A stretch of 64,000 bases of DNA, taken from Candidatus Binatia bacterium. GTDB taxonomy: Bacteria; Desulfobacterota_B; Binatia; UBA9968; JAJDTQ01. Every line of letters starts with the position of its first letter. Position 1 is the stretch's first letter. This document shows, piece by piece, positions 18,953-29,200 of the stretch. The stretch is from positions 13,557-77,556 of the forward strand of contig JAJDTQ010000006.1 in NCBI GenBank assembly GCA_022827045.1. The letters are read 5' to 3'. Made by a program: the position numbers and the translations under genes. The notes beneath the pieces were generated by a model. That model was not told the DNA's origin, made no database searches, and saw only the letters and a program-made list of their open reading frames with translations.

Positions 18953-20221
18953 GTGGACAGCATCGTCATCGAGGGCGGAACGGTTCTGGAGGGCGCGGTG
19001 CCTCTCGGGGGGTCGAAGAACGCGGCTCTTCCGGTGCTCATTTCGTCGCTTCTGACCGCGGACAAGTGCTCCTACAACAGGGTGCCGGCGCTCCGTGACG
19101 TCAGGACCACCCTGCGGTTGCTGTCGCGCCTGGGGGTGACCATCGAGCGGGACGTGGTGGCCGACGGACGCCTGGAGCTGACCGCGGACAAGGTCCATGA
19201 GCGCGAGGCGCCCTATGACCTGGTCAAGACCATGCGCGCCTCGTTTCTGGTGCTGGGGCCGCTGCTGGCGCGCTTCGGCGAAGCCCGGGTGTCGACACCC
19301 GGCGGCTGCGCCATCGGTTCGCGGCCGGTGGACCTGCACCTCCAGGGGCTGGAGCGCATGGGCGCGGTCATAAGCCAGGACCACGGCTACGTCGACGCCC
19401 GGGCCAGGAAGCTCCGGGGCGCCGTGATCCCGCTCGCGTTTCCCTCCGTGGGCGCCACCGAGAACCTCATGATGGCGGCGACCCTGGCCCGCGGGGAGAC
19501 GGTTATCCGCAACGCCGCCCGGGAGCCGGAGATCGCGGAGCTGGCCGCGGTCCTGACGAAGATGGGCGCCAAGGTGAGCGGCGCGGGCGGCGAGGTCATC
19601 CGGATCGAAGGGGTGGACGAGGTTCACGGCGTGTCGCACGAGATGAGCCCGGACCGGATCGAGACCGGCACGTTCATGGTGGGCGCGGCGCTCACCGGCG
19701 GCGACGTGCTGATCGAGGATGCCCGGGCCGAAGACCTTGAAGCGTTCACCGCGAAGCTGCGGGAGGCCGGGGCGCGGGTGGAAAGGGAAGCGGGCGGGGT
19801 GCGGGTGACGGGCAACGGAAGGGCTCGCGGCACCGACGTGGCCACGCTCCCGTATCCGGGTTTTCCCACGGACCTGCAGGCGCAGATGATGGTGTTGATG
19901 GCGGTCTCGGACGGCGCCAGCGTCATCACCGAGAACATCTTCGAGAACCGGTTCATGCACGTCCAGGAGCTGAACCGGATGGGCGCCCGTATCACCCTCG
20001 ACGGCAACCGCGCCACGGTCCGGGGGGTGGCGGAACTCTCCGGCGCGCCGGTGATGGCCACGGACCTGCGGGCGAGCGTCTCCCTGGTGCTGGCGGGCCT
20101 GGTGGCCAGGGGCGTGACCGAGGTGTCGCGGGTGTACCACCTGGACCGGGGGTACGAGGACATCGAAGGCAAGCTCGCCGGCCTGGGCGCCGACATACGA
20201 AGGGTGGACCGTGACGATTGA
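18953..20221 (+). CDS. murA: UDP-N-acetylglucosamine 1-carboxyvinyltransferase
   Basis: Catalyses the first committed step of peptidoglycan synthesis, transfer of enolpyruvate from PEP to UDP-GlcNAc. From GTG 18953 the 422-residue protein begins VDSIVIEGG. Lys22 and Asn23 (GGSKNAALP) bind substrate and Cys119 in [12 protein letters not shown] is the catalytic, fosfomycin-target cysteine. Later motifs include [11 protein letters not shown] and [11 protein letters not shown]. It is 20 bases after prmC and overlaps the hisD start by 11 bases, so murA and the histidine genes form one operon. Confidence 0.96.
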   Translation: MDSIVIEGGTVLEGAVPLGGSKNAALPVLISSLLTADKCSYNRVPALRDVRTTLRLLSRLGVTIERDVVADGRLELTADKVHEREAPYDLVKTMRASFLVLGPLLARFGEARVSTPGGCAIGSRPVDLHLQGLERMGAVISQDHGYVDARARKLRGAVIPLAFPSVGATENLMMAATLARGETVIRNAAREPEIAELAAVLTKMGAKVSGAGGEVIRIEGVDEVHGVSHEMSPDRIETGTFMVGAALTGGDVLIEDARAEDLEAFTAKLREAGARVEREAGGVRVTGNGRARGTDVATLPYPGFPTDLQAQMMVLMAVSDGASVITENIFENRFMHVQELNRMGARITLDGNRATVRGVAELSGAPVMATDLRASVSLVLAGLVARGVTEVSRVYHLDRGYEDIEGKLAGLGADIRRVDRDD

Positions 20222-21503
20222 CATCGTGAAGACCACGGATCCCGGTTTCAGGAAGACCCTGGATCGGATTCTGCAGCGGCGCGGCGAGATCGAGCGGGAC
20301 GTCGAGGCGCGGGTGGCGGAGATCATCGAGAACGTGCGCCGGCACGGGGACAGGGCACTGGTGCGCTATGCCAAGGACTTCGACGGCATCACCCTGAAAC
20401 GCTCCCGCATCGAGGTGTCGGCGGAAGAGATGGGCGGAGCGTACGGGTCCGTTTCCAGGGAGGATCTCCGGGCGCTGCGCCTGGCGGCGGCGCGCATCAA
20501 GCGGTTTCACCGCCGGCAACTGGAGAAGAGCTGGCGCTACAGCGACCCCCTGGGGCTGGAGCTGGGTCAGCGCATCACCCCGGTGGAGCGCGCCGGCGCC
20601 TACGTGCCCGGCGGCAAAGCCGCCTATCCGTCCACCGTGCTCATGACGGTGATCCCGGCGGTGGCGGCGGGGGTCCGGGAAGTAGTGGTCACGACACCGG
20701 TCCAGGCGGAAGCCGCGCTGGTGCTGGCGGCCGCGCGCGTGGCCGGCGCCCATCGGGTCTTTCGGGTGGGCGGCGCCCAGGCCGTGGCGGCGCTGGCCTA
20801 CGGCACCGAGACCATCCCCCGGGTGGACAAGATCGTGGGACCGGGCAACGTCTACGTGGCGGCGGCCAAACGCCTCGTGTTCGGCCAGGTGGACATCGAC
20901 TCCATCGCCGGCCCCAGCGAGGTGCTGCTGCTGGTGGACGGCTCGGCCGATCCCCGCTACGTGGCAGCGGACATGCTGTCCCAGGCGGAGCACGACGAAT
21001 TGGCGGCGGCGCTGTGCGTAACCCCGTCCATGACGACGGCCCGGAAGGTCCAGGCGGCCATCGCGGAACAGCTAAAGAGCACCCGGCGGCAGGCCATCAC
21101 CCTGGGGGCGCTGCGGCGCTTCGGCACCATCATGGTGTCGCGTTCGCTCAAGGAAGCGGTGAACATCACCAACGCCGTGGCGCCGGAGCACGTGCAGATC
21201 ATGGTGCGGCAGCCGGAGAAGTGCGTCGATGCGGTGCGCAACGCCGGCGCGATCTTCGTCGGTGCTTACGCCACGCCGCCCCTGAGCGACTACGTCGCCG
21301 GCCCCAATCACGTGCTTCCGACGGGCGGGAGCGCGCGCTTCTTCTCGCCACTGGGCGCCTATGACTTCGTCAAGCGCACCAGCATCGTGCGCGCGGAAGC
21401 CGCGGGATTCGCGGCCCTCGCCCCGGCGGTCATCCATCTCGCCCGCCGCGAGGGGCTGGACGAGCACGCCCGCGCGATGGAAGTGCGCCTCCCGGCCGGC
21501 TGA
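20211..21503 (+). CDS. hisD: Histidinol dehydrogenase
   Basis: Zinc- and NAD-dependent enzyme for the last two oxidation steps of histidine synthesis. It starts at GTG 20211 inside the end of murA (ribosome site AGGGTGG) and gives 430 residues. Signatures are [52 protein letters not shown] and the catalytic PEHVQIM pair (Glu-His); [18 protein letters not shown] is the conserved C-terminal stretch. In the related deltaproteobacterial order hisG lies between murA and hisD; it is missing here. Confidence 0.96.
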   Translation: MTIDIVKTTDPGFRKTLDRILQRRGEIERDVEARVAEIIENVRRHGDRALVRYAKDFDGITLKRSRIEVSAEEMGGAYGSVSREDLRALRLAAARIKRFHRRQLEKSWRYSDPLGLELGQRITPVERAGAYVPGGKAAYPSTVLMTVIPAVAAGVREVVVTTPVQAEAALVLAAARVAGAHRVFRVGGAQAVAALAYGTETIPRVDKIVGPGNVYVAAAKRLVFGQVDIDSIAGPSEVLLLVDGSADPRYVAADMLSQAEHDELAAALCVTPSMTTARKVQAAIAEQLKSTRRQAITLGALRRFGTIMVSRSLKEAVNITNAVAPEHVQIMVRQPEKCVDAVRNAGAIFVGAYATPPLSDYVAGPNHVLPTGGSARFFSPLGAYDFVKRTSIVRAEAAGFAALAPAVIHLARREGLDEHARAMEVRLPAG

Positions 21504-21545
21504 GAGAAGGACCAAGGCGAACGGAAGCAACTGTGGTCAAGCCCA

Positions 21546-21584
21546 CCGTTCGCCCTGAGCGTAGCGAAGCGAAGTCGAAGGGCG
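21546..21584. repeat. Dispersed repeat family A, single arm
   Basis: CCGTTCGCCCTGAGCGTAGC then GAAGCGAAGTCGAAGGGCG, between hisD and hisB. It matches the right-hand arms at 5105-5164 and 10522-10568, with compensating changes at both ends (GCCC/GGGC) that keep terminal pairing, which suggests selection on a folded form. Confidence 0.8.
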
Positions 21585-21623
21585 CTGCCCCGTTTCCGAC
21601 TGTCACGAGTTAGGAGAGATCAC

Positions 21624-22211
21624 ATGGGACGAACGGCAACGGTTCACCGCAGGACCAAGGAGACGGACATCACCACCGTCCTCGACATCGACGGGAAGGG
21701 CGAGGCCCATGTGGGAACCGGCATCCCTTTCTTCGACCACATGCTGGAGATCTTTACTCGCCACGGCCTGTTCGACATCTCGATCAAGGCGGTAGGGGAT
21801 CTCGATGTGGACTACCACCACACGGTGGAGGACGTCGGGCTCACCCTGGGCCAGGCGTTCAAGGACGCGCTTGGGGACAAGCACGGCATCCGCAGGTTCG
21901 GCGAGGCTACGGTGCCGCTGGACGAGGCGCTGGCGCGGGTGGTGGTGGACCTGAGCGGCCGCCCCTACCTGGCCTACCGGGTCAAGATCCGCGGCGGCCG
22001 GGTCGGCACCTTCGACACCGACCTGCCGCACGAGTTCTACCAGGCCTTCGTCAACCAGCTTGGCATGAACCTGCACATGGACGTGCAGCATGGCGAGAAC
22101 CCGCACCACGTCATCGAGGCGTGCTTCAAGGGATTCGCCCGGGCCATGGACCGGGCCACGGGGTTGGACGAGCGGATCGAGGGGGTGCTTTCCACGAAAG
22201 GGAGCCTGTGA
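21624..22211 (+). CDS. hisB: Imidazoleglycerol-phosphate dehydratase
   Basis: Manganese-dependent dehydration of imidazoleglycerol phosphate, sixth step of histidine synthesis. The 195-residue monofunctional form (no phosphatase domain) starts at ATG 21624 behind TAGGAGAG. Metal-binding motifs are GTGIPFFDHMLEIF, VDYHHTVEDVG and QHGENPHHVIEACFKGFARA, with the expected repeated DHM/HHTVED pattern. It lies in the his cluster between hisD and hisH, separated from hisD by a repeat of family A. Confidence 0.97.
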   Translation: MGRTATVHRRTKETDITTVLDIDGKGEAHVGTGIPFFDHMLEIFTRHGLFDISIKAVGDLDVDYHHTVEDVGLTLGQAFKDALGDKHGIRRFGEATVPLDEALARVVVDLSGRPYLAYRVKIRGGRVGTFDTDLPHEFYQAFVNQLGMNLHMDVQHGENPHHVIEACFKGFARAMDRATGLDERIEGVLSTKGSL

Positions 22212-22320
22212 TCGTGCGTGGTCGGACAGGTGGTTCGTGGGTGCCGAGCCGGGACGCCCCCCACCCGGCTCTCCCGATGTGCCCGCGATTCTGCGGGGGC
22301 GTTCTGCAGGAGGGGTCGCA

Positions 22321-22947
22321 GTGATCGCGGTCGTCGACTACGGCATGGGTAATTTGAGGAGCGTCCAGAAGGGGCTGGAGCGGGTGGGCTTCGTGGCGGA
22401 GGTCACCCGTGACCCCGGGCGCATCACCGAGGCCCGGGGAGTCGTGTTGCCCGGAGTCGGCGCGTTCCACTCCTGCATGGAAAACCTCCAGCGGTTTGGC
22501 TTGGTGGCGGTCATCCAGGACGTGGTGCGCCGGAAGCGGCCGTTTCTGGGCATCTGCTTGGGATTGCAGCTCCTCTTCGATGAGAGCGAGGAGTTCGGCG
22601 GGCCGGACGGCCTCGGGCTCGTGCCCGGTAAAGTCCTGGGATTTTCTGCTACGGAAGATCTCAAGGTGCCGCACATGGGCTGGAACGCCATCGAGATCCG
22701 CAAGCCCACGCGCTTCCTGGAGGGCATCGACGACGCCGCACAGGTCTACTTCGTACATTCGTTCTACGCCGCCCCGGCGGACGAGTCGATGGTCGCCACC
22801 GTCACTTCCCACGGGACGCCCTTCGTTTCCAGCATCGCCACCGACCACCTCTTCGCGTGCCAGTTCCATCCGGAGAAGAGCCAGGCCATCGGCCTGCGTA
22901 TCCTTGAGAACTTCGGGCGCTTTGCCGAGAACGGGACCGCGGCCTGA
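22321..22947 (+). CDS. hisH: Imidazole glycerol phosphate synthase, glutaminase subunit
   Basis: Supplies ammonia from glutamine to HisF for ring closure to IGP and AICAR. GTG 22321, with AGGAGG seven bases upstream, gives 208 residues beginning VIAVVDYGMGNLRSVQKGLE. The class I glutaminase triad is complete: nucleophile Cys in FLGICLGLQLLFDES, and His/Glu in FHPEKSQ. Oxyanion loop PGVGAFHSCM is present. The 109 bases between hisB and hisH hold no further gene that I can support. Confidence 0.95.
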   Translation: MIAVVDYGMGNLRSVQKGLERVGFVAEVTRDPGRITEARGVVLPGVGAFHSCMENLQRFGLVAVIQDVVRRKRPFLGICLGLQLLFDESEEFGGPDGLGLVPGKVLGFSATEDLKVPHMGWNAIEIRKPTRFLEGIDDAAQVYFVHSFYAAPADESMVATVTSHGTPFVSSIATDHLFACQFHPEKSQAIGLRILENFGRFAENGTAA

Positions 22948-22988
22948 GCATGGCCAGTTCGTAGGGCGACTCAATCAATTCCCCGAAC

Positions 22989-23726
22989 ATGCTGATCATA
23001 CCTGCAATCGATATCAAGGACGGCCGTTGCGTGCGCCTTTACCAGGGCGACATGGACCGGGAGACGGTGTACTACCAGCGGCCGCTGGATGCGGCCAGGC
23101 ATCTGGTGGAAGAGGGCGCCCGCATGATCCACGTGGTGGATCTCAACGGCGCGGTGGAGGGCCGTCCGGTCCACTTGGCCGAGTTGGCCGCCATCTGTTC
23201 CGATTCTGGCGTGGCGGTAGAAGTGGGAGGAGGGTTGCGTAATCTCGAAGCGGTGGAAGAGGCAATGGCCGCTGGCGTGGAGCGAGTGGTGATCGGCACC
23301 AAGGCGTACGAGGACCAGGATTTTCTGCGGGCGGCTTGCGGACGGTTCCCCGGCCGGGTGGTGGTGGGCATCGACGCGCGGGACGGGAAGGTGGTGGTGC
23401 GGGGCTGGCGCGACGACACCGCCATGGATGCGATGGAGCTGGCGCAACGGTGCGAGGAGGACGGTGCCGCGCGGATCATCTACACCGACATCAGCCGCGA
23501 CGGCACGGGATCGGGCGTGAACACCGAGCAGACCGTCCGGGTCGCTCGATCGGTGGGCATTCCGGTGATCGCATCCGGCGGGGTCGGCTCGCTGGACGAC
23601 ATCCGCACTCTGGCGGGCTTGGGGAGCGAGGGCATCGAGGGGGTCATCGTGGGGCGTGCGCTCTACAACGGGGCCTTTTCACTTGGCGAAGCCTTGGCGG
23701 TGGCGCGAGGGGACGATGCTCACTAA
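22989..23726 (+). CDS. hisA: ProFAR isomerase (phosphoribosyl-formimino-AICAR-P isomerase)
   Basis: TIM-barrel isomerase, fourth step of histidine synthesis. The 245-residue protein begins [20 protein letters not shown], where Asp8 is the catalytic acid/base. The second catalytic Asp is in [14 protein letters not shown]. Phosphate-binding loops are VEVGGGLRN and [11 protein letters not shown], then [12 protein letters not shown]. The gene overlaps hisF by 11 bases. Confidence 0.96.
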   Translation: MLIIPAIDIKDGRCVRLYQGDMDRETVYYQRPLDAARHLVEEGARMIHVVDLNGAVEGRPVHLAELAAICSDSGVAVEVGGGLRNLEAVEEAMAAGVERVVIGTKAYEDQDFLRAACGRFPGRVVVGIDARDGKVVVRGWRDDTAMDAMELAQRCEEDGAARIIYTDISRDGTGSGVNTEQTVRVARSVGIPVIASGGVGSLDDIRTLAGLGSEGIEGVIVGRALYNGAFSLGEALAVARGDDAH

Positions 23727-24480
23727 GCGCATCATCCCATGTCTCGACGTCGATGCGGGCCGGGTGGTGAAGGGTATCCGCTTCGTGGACATCCGTGACG
23801 CCGGCGACCCGGTGGAAGTGGCCCGGGCCTATGACGCGGCCGGGGCCGACGAGCTCTGCTTTCTCGACATCACCGCCTCCCACGAGCAGCGCGGCATTAT
23901 CCTGGATGTGGTGGCGCGGACCGCCGACGAGATCTTCATGCCGCTCACCGTTGGCGGCGGGATCCGGGAGAACGCCGATATCCGCAGGCTGCTCAAGGCC
24001 GGCGCCGACAAGGTCTCCATCAACACCGCGGCGGTGGCGCGCCCCGAGTTCGTGCGGGAAGCGGCGGAGACCTTCGGCAGCCAGTGCATCGTGGTGGCCA
24101 TCGACGCCAAGCAGGTCGAGGACCACTGGGAGGTCTTCACTCACGGCGGCCGCAAGCCCACCGGCATCGATGCGTGCGACTGGGCCGAACGCATGGCCGA
24201 GTACGGCGCCGGCGAGATCCTCCTCACCAGCATGGACCGCGACGGCACCAAGGACGGCTACGACCTGCCCCTGACCCGCGCCATCTCCGACCGCGTCACG
24301 ATACCGGTCATCGCATCGGGCGGGGTCGGCAATCCCGAACACATCCACGACGGCTTTGCCGAAGGCCACGCCAGCGCCGCCCTGGCCGCCTCCATCTTCC
24401 ACTACGGCGAGTACACCATCGGCGAGTGCAAGCGGTATCTAACGGAGCGGGGGATCCCGGTGCGGGCGGTGCAGGCATGA
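23716..24480 (+). CDS. hisF: Imidazole glycerol phosphate synthase, cyclase subunit
   Basis: Uses HisH-derived ammonia to form IGP and AICAR. It starts at ATG 23716 inside the end of hisA and gives 254 residues. [20 protein letters not shown] holds catalytic Asp11; the second Asp is in VVAIDAKQV. Phosphate loops are TVGGGIREN and [11 protein letters not shown], and the C-terminal [19 protein letters not shown] is typical. It is the last his gene in the cluster; hisI/hisE, hisG and hisC are not in the window. Confidence 0.97.
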   Translation: MLTKRIIPCLDVDAGRVVKGIRFVDIRDAGDPVEVARAYDAAGADELCFLDITASHEQRGIILDVVARTADEIFMPLTVGGGIRENADIRRLLKAGADKVSINTAAVARPEFVREAAETFGSQCIVVAIDAKQVEDHWEVFTHGGRKPTGIDACDWAERMAEYGAGEILLTSMDRDGTKDGYDLPLTRAISDRVTIPVIASGGVGNPEHIHDGFAEGHASAALAASIFHYGEYTIGECKRYLTERGIPVRAVQA

Positions 24481-24573
24481 GGGTCGGCCCGACGACGCGA
24501 CCGACACACACCACATATCGTGATGAACCAGTGCTCAAGGCTGGTCATCGCATGAAAAGCGGAGGATCTCGTC

Positions 24574-25047
24574 GTGAATTTGCGGCTTTTCACCCTTCTT
24601 GTGTTGATCCTGGCTTCGATCGTTGCATCCTGCGGCGCCCATGCATCCGGTTCCTTCACACTCGAGGCTAAGTGCAGCGAGGACTACGCCACCGTGGGAG
24701 ATACCACCGCCGGAAGACTCCATTGCGGTGTCGACGTCGGCACAAGCGACGGCGCGCCTTTCGTGAAAGGACACTCCGGCACGGTGGCTGGTTTCGTGAA
24801 CGTCCGGCAGGGCGAGGGCGACAGCTTCCGTCTGGACGCTCTGGTCGAACTACGGTTTCCGGATGGGATTCTCTATGGTCATGCGTACCGTGACAGCGGC
24901 GTCCTGCACCGGGGCGAAGGCCGACTGCGGATGATCGGCGCTGACGGGGAATTCGCGGGCATCGAGGCGACTTGTACCTACGCGGTCCGGCAAGGCGAAT
25001 CGCTGCTCATCGTCCACAACTGTGTATGGCGCCGGCTGGGCCGCTAG
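24574..25047 (+). CDS. Putative lipoprotein of unknown function
   Basis: A 157-residue exported protein with no family I recognise. It starts at GTG 24574 behind GCGGAGGATC. The hydrophobic N-terminus (LFTLLVLILASIVASC) ends in V-A-S-C, a plausible lipobox with acylation at Cys20; plain signal cleavage at AHASG is the alternative. The mature part has four further Cys (AKCSE, LHCGV, ATCTY, HNCVW), which could form two disulfides in the periplasm, and is predicted from its alternating pattern to be mostly beta. It lies 93 bases after hisF and is convergent with trxB. Confidence 0.65.
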   Translation: MNLRLFTLLVLILASIVASCGAHASGSFTLEAKCSEDYATVGDTTAGRLHCGVDVGTSDGAPFVKGHSGTVAGFVNVRQGEGDSFRLDALVELRFPDGILYGHAYRDSGVLHRGEGRLRMIGADGEFAGIEATCTYAVRQGESLLIVHNCVWRRLGR

Positions 25048-25058
25048 TGACCGTCAAG

Positions 25059-26018
25059 TCAGCCGCCGCTTTCCAGCTCGGTGAGATACCGCTCCGCGTC
25101 GATGGCGGCCATGCAACCGCTGCCGGCGGCGGTGACGGCCTGGCGGTAGATGCGGTCCTGAACGTCGCCGCAGGCGAAGACGCCGTCGAGAGTGGTCTTG
25201 GTGCCGTCGTGGGTCTTGATGTAGCCCAGCTCGTCCATCGCCAGAACGCCTTCGAAGAGCTGGGAGTTGGGCTGGTGGCCGATGGCGATGAACACGCCGT
25301 CGCAGGCGAAGCTCTCGTCCTTGCCGGTCTTGATGTTCTTCAGCGTGACGCCGGTGACGCCTCCGTCCTGGGGGTCGCCGTGGATGTCCTCCACCGTGGT
25401 GTCCCAGATGAAATCGATCCTGGAATTGGCCCGGGCGCGGTCCTGCATGATCTTGGAGGCCCGGAGTTGGTCGCGGCGGTGCACGATGGAGACCTTGCTG
25501 GCGAACTTGGTGAGGAACGTGGCTTCCTCCATGGCGGTGTCGCCGCCGCCCACGACGATGAGCTCCTTGTCCTTGAAGAAGAAGCCGTCGCAGGTGGCGC
25601 AGGCGGAGACCCCGTGTCCCATGAAGCGGTTCTCGGCTTCGAGGCCCAGCAGCTTGGCGGTGGCGCCGGTGGCGATGATCAGGGCGTCGCAGGTGTAGCG
25701 GTCCTTGCCCGCCGTGAGCGCGATGGGTCGCGTGCCGAGGTCGACATTGGTAACGTCTCCGAAGACGATCCTGGTGCCGAAGCGTTCCGCCTGCTTGCGG
25801 AACTGGTCCATCATGTCCGGCCCCATGATGCCTTCCGGGAAGCCGGGGTAGTTTTCGACGTCGGTGGTGATGGTGAGCTGGCCGCCGGGCTGGGAACCTT
25901 CCACCACCAGCGGCTCCAGGTTGGCCCGGGCCGTGTAGAGGGCGGCGGTGAGCCCGGCCGCCCCCGAGCCGAGGATGATGACGCGATAGTGAGTCTGGTC
26001 TGCCATGATTGCGTTCAT
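25059..26018 (-). CDS. trxB: Thioredoxin reductase (NADPH)
   Basis: FAD/NADPH-dependent reductase that keeps thioredoxin reduced in the cytoplasm. It shows the FAD loop [20 protein letters not shown], the redox-active CATC in [15 protein letters not shown], the NADPH loop [15 protein letters not shown] and the C-terminal IAIGHQPNS and [11 protein letters not shown]. The start is ATG 26018 ([10 protein letters not shown], 319 residues) or ATG 26006; an AAGGGAG lies about 14 bases before the first. It diverges from moaC across about 100 bases and is convergent with the lipoprotein gene. Confidence 0.95.
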   Translation of the reverse strand: MNAIMADQTHYRVIILGSGAAGLTAALYTARANLEPLVVEGSQPGGQLTITTDVENYPGFPEGIMGPDMMDQFRKQAERFGTRIVFGDVTNVDLGTRPIALTAGKDRYTCDALIIATGATAKLLGLEAENRFMGHGVSACATCDGFFFKDKELIVVGGGDTAMEEATFLTKFASKVSIVHRRDQLRASKIMQDRARANSRIDFIWDTTVEDIHGDPQDGGVTGVTLKNIKTGKDESFACDGVFIAIGHQPNSQLFEGVLAMDELGYIKTHDGTKTTLDGVFACGDVQDRIYRQAVTAAGSGCMAAIDAERYLTELESGG

Positions 26019-26116
26019 ACCATACGGGCCGTCTCCCTTGTAGATCGGGATGGCGGCGGCGGCTTGCTTTCGCGGCTCCGGGCGATACACTGACCGCCGG
26101 ACGGTTCGGAGGACCC

Positions 26117-26596
<480 letters not shown>

Positions 26597-26665
26597 GCTG
26601 GCCGCACCCCGCCAGTTGTCTTGTCGCCCAGGCTAAAGTTCGTCCGGAAAGTGGCGAACTTATTC

Positions 26666-26702
26666 CTAGTGTCCTGTCCGAGTATTCAGCCTGTATTACT
26701 CG
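26666..26702. repeat. Dispersed repeat family D and small inverted repeat before radC
   Basis: CTAGTGTCCTGTCCGAG (26666-26682) is a short repeat seen in related form at 10442, 31667, 37037-37054 (inverted), 38303, 58631 and 63961. Its end overlaps an inverted repeat, CGAGTA (26679-26684) and TACTCG (26697-26702), just upstream of radC. Confidence 0.65.
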
Positions 26703-26727
26703 AACGGATTCCTACTAGTCTGGGCTC

Positions 26728-27414
26728 ATGGCGACGCCAATCAATCAATGGCCCTTGGAGGACCGTCCGCGGGAGAAGCTTCTCGATAGAGGTGCGGAGC
26801 ACCTCACGGAGACGGAGCTCCTGGCGATCCTGCTGGGCACCGGCAGCGCCGGCGAGCACCAGAACGCGCTGGATCACGCGCGGATGCTGTTGATGCGGTT
26901 CGACGGCCTGAGCGGCATCGATGACGCCTCCATCGCCGAGTTGACGAACCTGAAGGGCGTGGGCCGGGCCAAGGCCGCGCGTATCAAGGCGTGCCTGGAG
27001 CTGGGCCGACGCCGGGAAGATATCCGGTGCGAGGCCGGCCAGTTGCTGAGCTCTCCGGAGGAGGTCTTCCGCCATTTCCGGCCCCGCTGCATCAACGCCA
27101 AGCGCGAGTCGTTCTACGTCGTCCTCCTGACCAACCGGAACCGCAAGATCCGGGAAGTCAAGATCTCCGAGGGGTCCCTCACGGCCTCGGTCGTCCATCC
27201 CCGGGAGGTCTTCAACCCGGTCATCCGCGAGTCCGCGGCCGGGGTCATCTTCGTCCACAACCACCCGAGCGGCGACCCGACCCCCAGCCGCGAGGACGTG
27301 GATCTCACCCACCGTCTCAGGCAGGTGGGCGAGGTTCTGGGAGTGCGCGTCCACGACCACGTGGTGGTAGGCCACGACCGCTTCTTCAGCTTCAGCCGGG
27401 AAGGGCTCCTGTGA
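26728..27414 (+). CDS. radC: RadC family JAB/MPN domain protein
   Basis: A 228-residue RadC protein. The N-terminal helix-hairpin-helix region contains LTNLKGVGRAKAARIKA; the C-terminal JAMM metalloprotease-like domain has the zinc motif VHNHPSGDPTPSREDVDLT. The family was once linked to DNA repair, but the biochemical role is unsettled. The N-terminus ATPINQWPLEDRPREKLLDRG is the standard family opening, which supports ATG 26728 as start. It follows moaC but is separated by repeat sequence, so co-transcription is uncertain. Confidence 0.93.
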   Translation: MATPINQWPLEDRPREKLLDRGAEHLTETELLAILLGTGSAGEHQNALDHARMLLMRFDGLSGIDDASIAELTNLKGVGRAKAARIKACLELGRRREDIRCEAGQLLSSPEEVFRHFRPRCINAKRESFYVVLLTNRNRKIREVKISEGSLTASVVHPREVFNPVIRESAAGVIFVHNHPSGDPTPSREDVDLTHRLRQVGEVLGVRVHDHVVVGHDRFFSFSREGLL

Positions 27415-27559
27415 GCGCGACCTGGCCCATGAGCGTGCCGTCGGGACGGATGCCCGGGCGGAAACGATGGAGGTTCTTGTCCGTACGCGGCTGCTTGACC
27501 GCCCAAGGCGCTACGGAGTACGTTAATCCGCAATCGCGCCTTCAGGGGGGTCAAGCCAC

Positions 27560-29035
27560 ATGTCTCAGGTCAAGCGTTACACCACCGACATCGCCATCAT
27601 CGGCTCCGGCGGGGCCGGCATCGCCGCGGGCATCGAGGCCCGCGACGCCGGAGCCGGCGCCATCGCCTTCGAGAAAGCGCCGGATCTGGGCGGCGCCGCC
27701 ATCATTTCGGGCGGCGGCTGCCTGATCGTGGGCACGCCGATCCAGAAGGAGAACGGCATCATCGACACGCCGGATCTGGCGTTCAACGACTGGGTCAAGT
27801 GGGGCGGCCCCTCGGTGGACGAGGTCTGGGCGCGCTACTACATCGAGCACTCGCTTCACGACCTCTACTTCTGGGCGGAGCGCATGGGCGTCAAGTGGGT
27901 GGACATGAAGCAGCAGGAGGGCAACACGGTCATTCGCTGGACCCGCTCTCAAAGCAGCGGCCTGGGCCTGATGACCCATCTCATCGAGGCGTTCCGCGAG
28001 CGCGGCGGCGAGATCGTGGCCAACACGGAGGTTACGGAGCTCAAGAAGGAGAACGGACGCGTCACAGGCTTCCTGGCAAAGGACGCGGCCACGGGCGAGA
28101 CTGTGGACGTGGAAAGCAAGGTGGTGGTCGTGGCCACCGGCGGCTTCAACTCGAACCTCGACATGGTGCTCGAGGCCAACCCCGGGCTCAAGGGCGAACG
28201 GATCATGGAAGGTTCCGGCCGCGGCTCCACGGGCACCGGGCATCGCCTGGTGCGGCAGGCCGGCGGCTACCTGACCCATATGGACCACATCTGGTTCTAC
28301 GTCTACGCCACCCCGGACTACCGCGACCCGAGCGGGCGGCGCGGCTTGGTCTTCCGGCAGGCGCCGGGCTACATCTGGATCAACCAGCAGGGCCGGCGCT
28401 TCCACAACGAGTCCCTGTCCGGGGGCAACTCGGCCACGCCCGCGCTGATGGCCCAGGAGCCGCGCCACGCGTGGGCGGTGGTGGATACGCCCATCGTCGC
28501 CAAGGTGGAGATTGCAGACCCCTACTACCGCGCCGGTGACAAGGTTGACCGGGACAAGGTCCAGGAGCTGCTGGACAATTCCCCGTTCATCAAGAAGGCC
28601 GACTCGCTGGAGGAGCTGGGCAGAGCCATGGAGGTCGACGTTCCGGCCTTCCTCGACACCGTCGAACGCTACAACCAGGCGTGCGAGCAGGGGCTGGACA
28701 AGGATCCCGAGTTCGGCAAGCCGCTCAAGCTCTCCAAGAAGTTCGACACCGCGCCTTACTATGCCATTCAGATCTTCCCGCTGGCGCGCAAGAACTTCGG
28801 CGGGGTCAAGACCGACATACGCTGCCGGGTCCTGAACAAGCACTTCGAGCCGATTCCGGGTCTCTACGCGGCGGGCGAGGTGGCGGGCATGGCCGGAGGG
28901 CACATCAACGGCCGCGCGGGCCTCGAAGGTACGATGCTCGGGCCGTCCATCTTCAGCGGTCGCGTCGCCGGCGGCTGGGCGGCCCACGAGGCGGGCTGCG
29001 GCGACGGCTTCGTCGGCGTCCCCAACCGCGACTAG
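27560..29035 (+). CDS. FAD-dependent oxidoreductase, fumarate reductase/ketosteroid dehydrogenase flavoprotein type
   Basis: A 491-residue flavoprotein of the FAD_binding_2 group. The dinucleotide loop is IAIIGSGGAGIAAGIEA (Gly15-Gly20). GGAAIISGGGCLIVG follows, and the C-terminal FAD contact is YAAGEVAGMAGGHINGRAG then EGTMLGPSIFSGRVAG. ATG 27560 has AGGGGGG upstream. There is no signal peptide, no heme domain and no iron-sulfur or membrane-anchor subunit beside it, so it is not a classical fumarate reductase complex. Relatives reduce or dehydrogenate fumarate, 3-ketosteroids or other ene-carbonyl substrates. A molybdopterin oxidoreductase follows 165 bases later, suggesting a shared catabolic route. 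Confidence 0.85.
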   Translation: MSQVKRYTTDIAIIGSGGAGIAAGIEARDAGAGAIAFEKAPDLGGAAIISGGGCLIVGTPIQKENGIIDTPDLAFNDWVKWGGPSVDEVWARYYIEHSLHDLYFWAERMGVKWVDMKQQEGNTVIRWTRSQSSGLGLMTHLIEAFRERGGEIVANTEVTELKKENGRVTGFLAKDAATGETVDVESKVVVVATGGFNSNLDMVLEANPGLKGERIMEGSGRGSTGTGHRLVRQAGGYLTHMDHIWFYVYATPDYRDPSGRRGLVFRQAPGYIWINQQGRRFHNESLSGGNSATPALMAQEPRHAWAVVDTPIVAKVEIADPYYRAGDKVDRDKVQELLDNSPFIKKADSLEELGRAMEVDVPAFLDTVERYNQACEQGLDKDPEFGKPLKLSKKFDTAPYYAIQIFPLARKNFGGVKTDIRCRVLNKHFEPIPGLYAAGEVAGMAGGHINGRAGLEGTMLGPSIFSGRVAGGWAAHEAGCGDGFVGVPNRD

Positions 29036-29048
29036 GAGCCTTCTTTCC

Positions 29049-29145
29049 GTCATTCCCGCGAAAGCGGGAATCCAGGCGGGGCGGGGTCGCTCAGCTGTGG
29101 CACTCCTCCTCCACCCCTGGATTCCCGCTTTCGCGGGAATGACGG
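29049..29145. repeat. Dispersed repeat family C, inverted pair
   Basis: GTCATTCCCGCGAAAGCGGG then AATCCAGG (29049-29076) and the reverse-complement copy CCTGGATTCCCGCTTTCGCG then GGAATGACG (29117-29145) flank about 40 bases. The two arms can pair over nearly 28 bases, forming a long hairpin between the flavoprotein and molybdoenzyme genes. Confidence 0.9.
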
Positions 29146-29200
29146 AAAGGGCGCGGGAATCACGATCTGCGGGGCCGGAACTCAGGAGACGGTCACGGAC

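Noticed and set aside
27495..27523. Promoter before the FAD oxidoreductase starting at TTGACC (27495)
   Set aside because: No acceptable -10 sequence lies at 16-18 bases; the best candidate matches only three of six positions.
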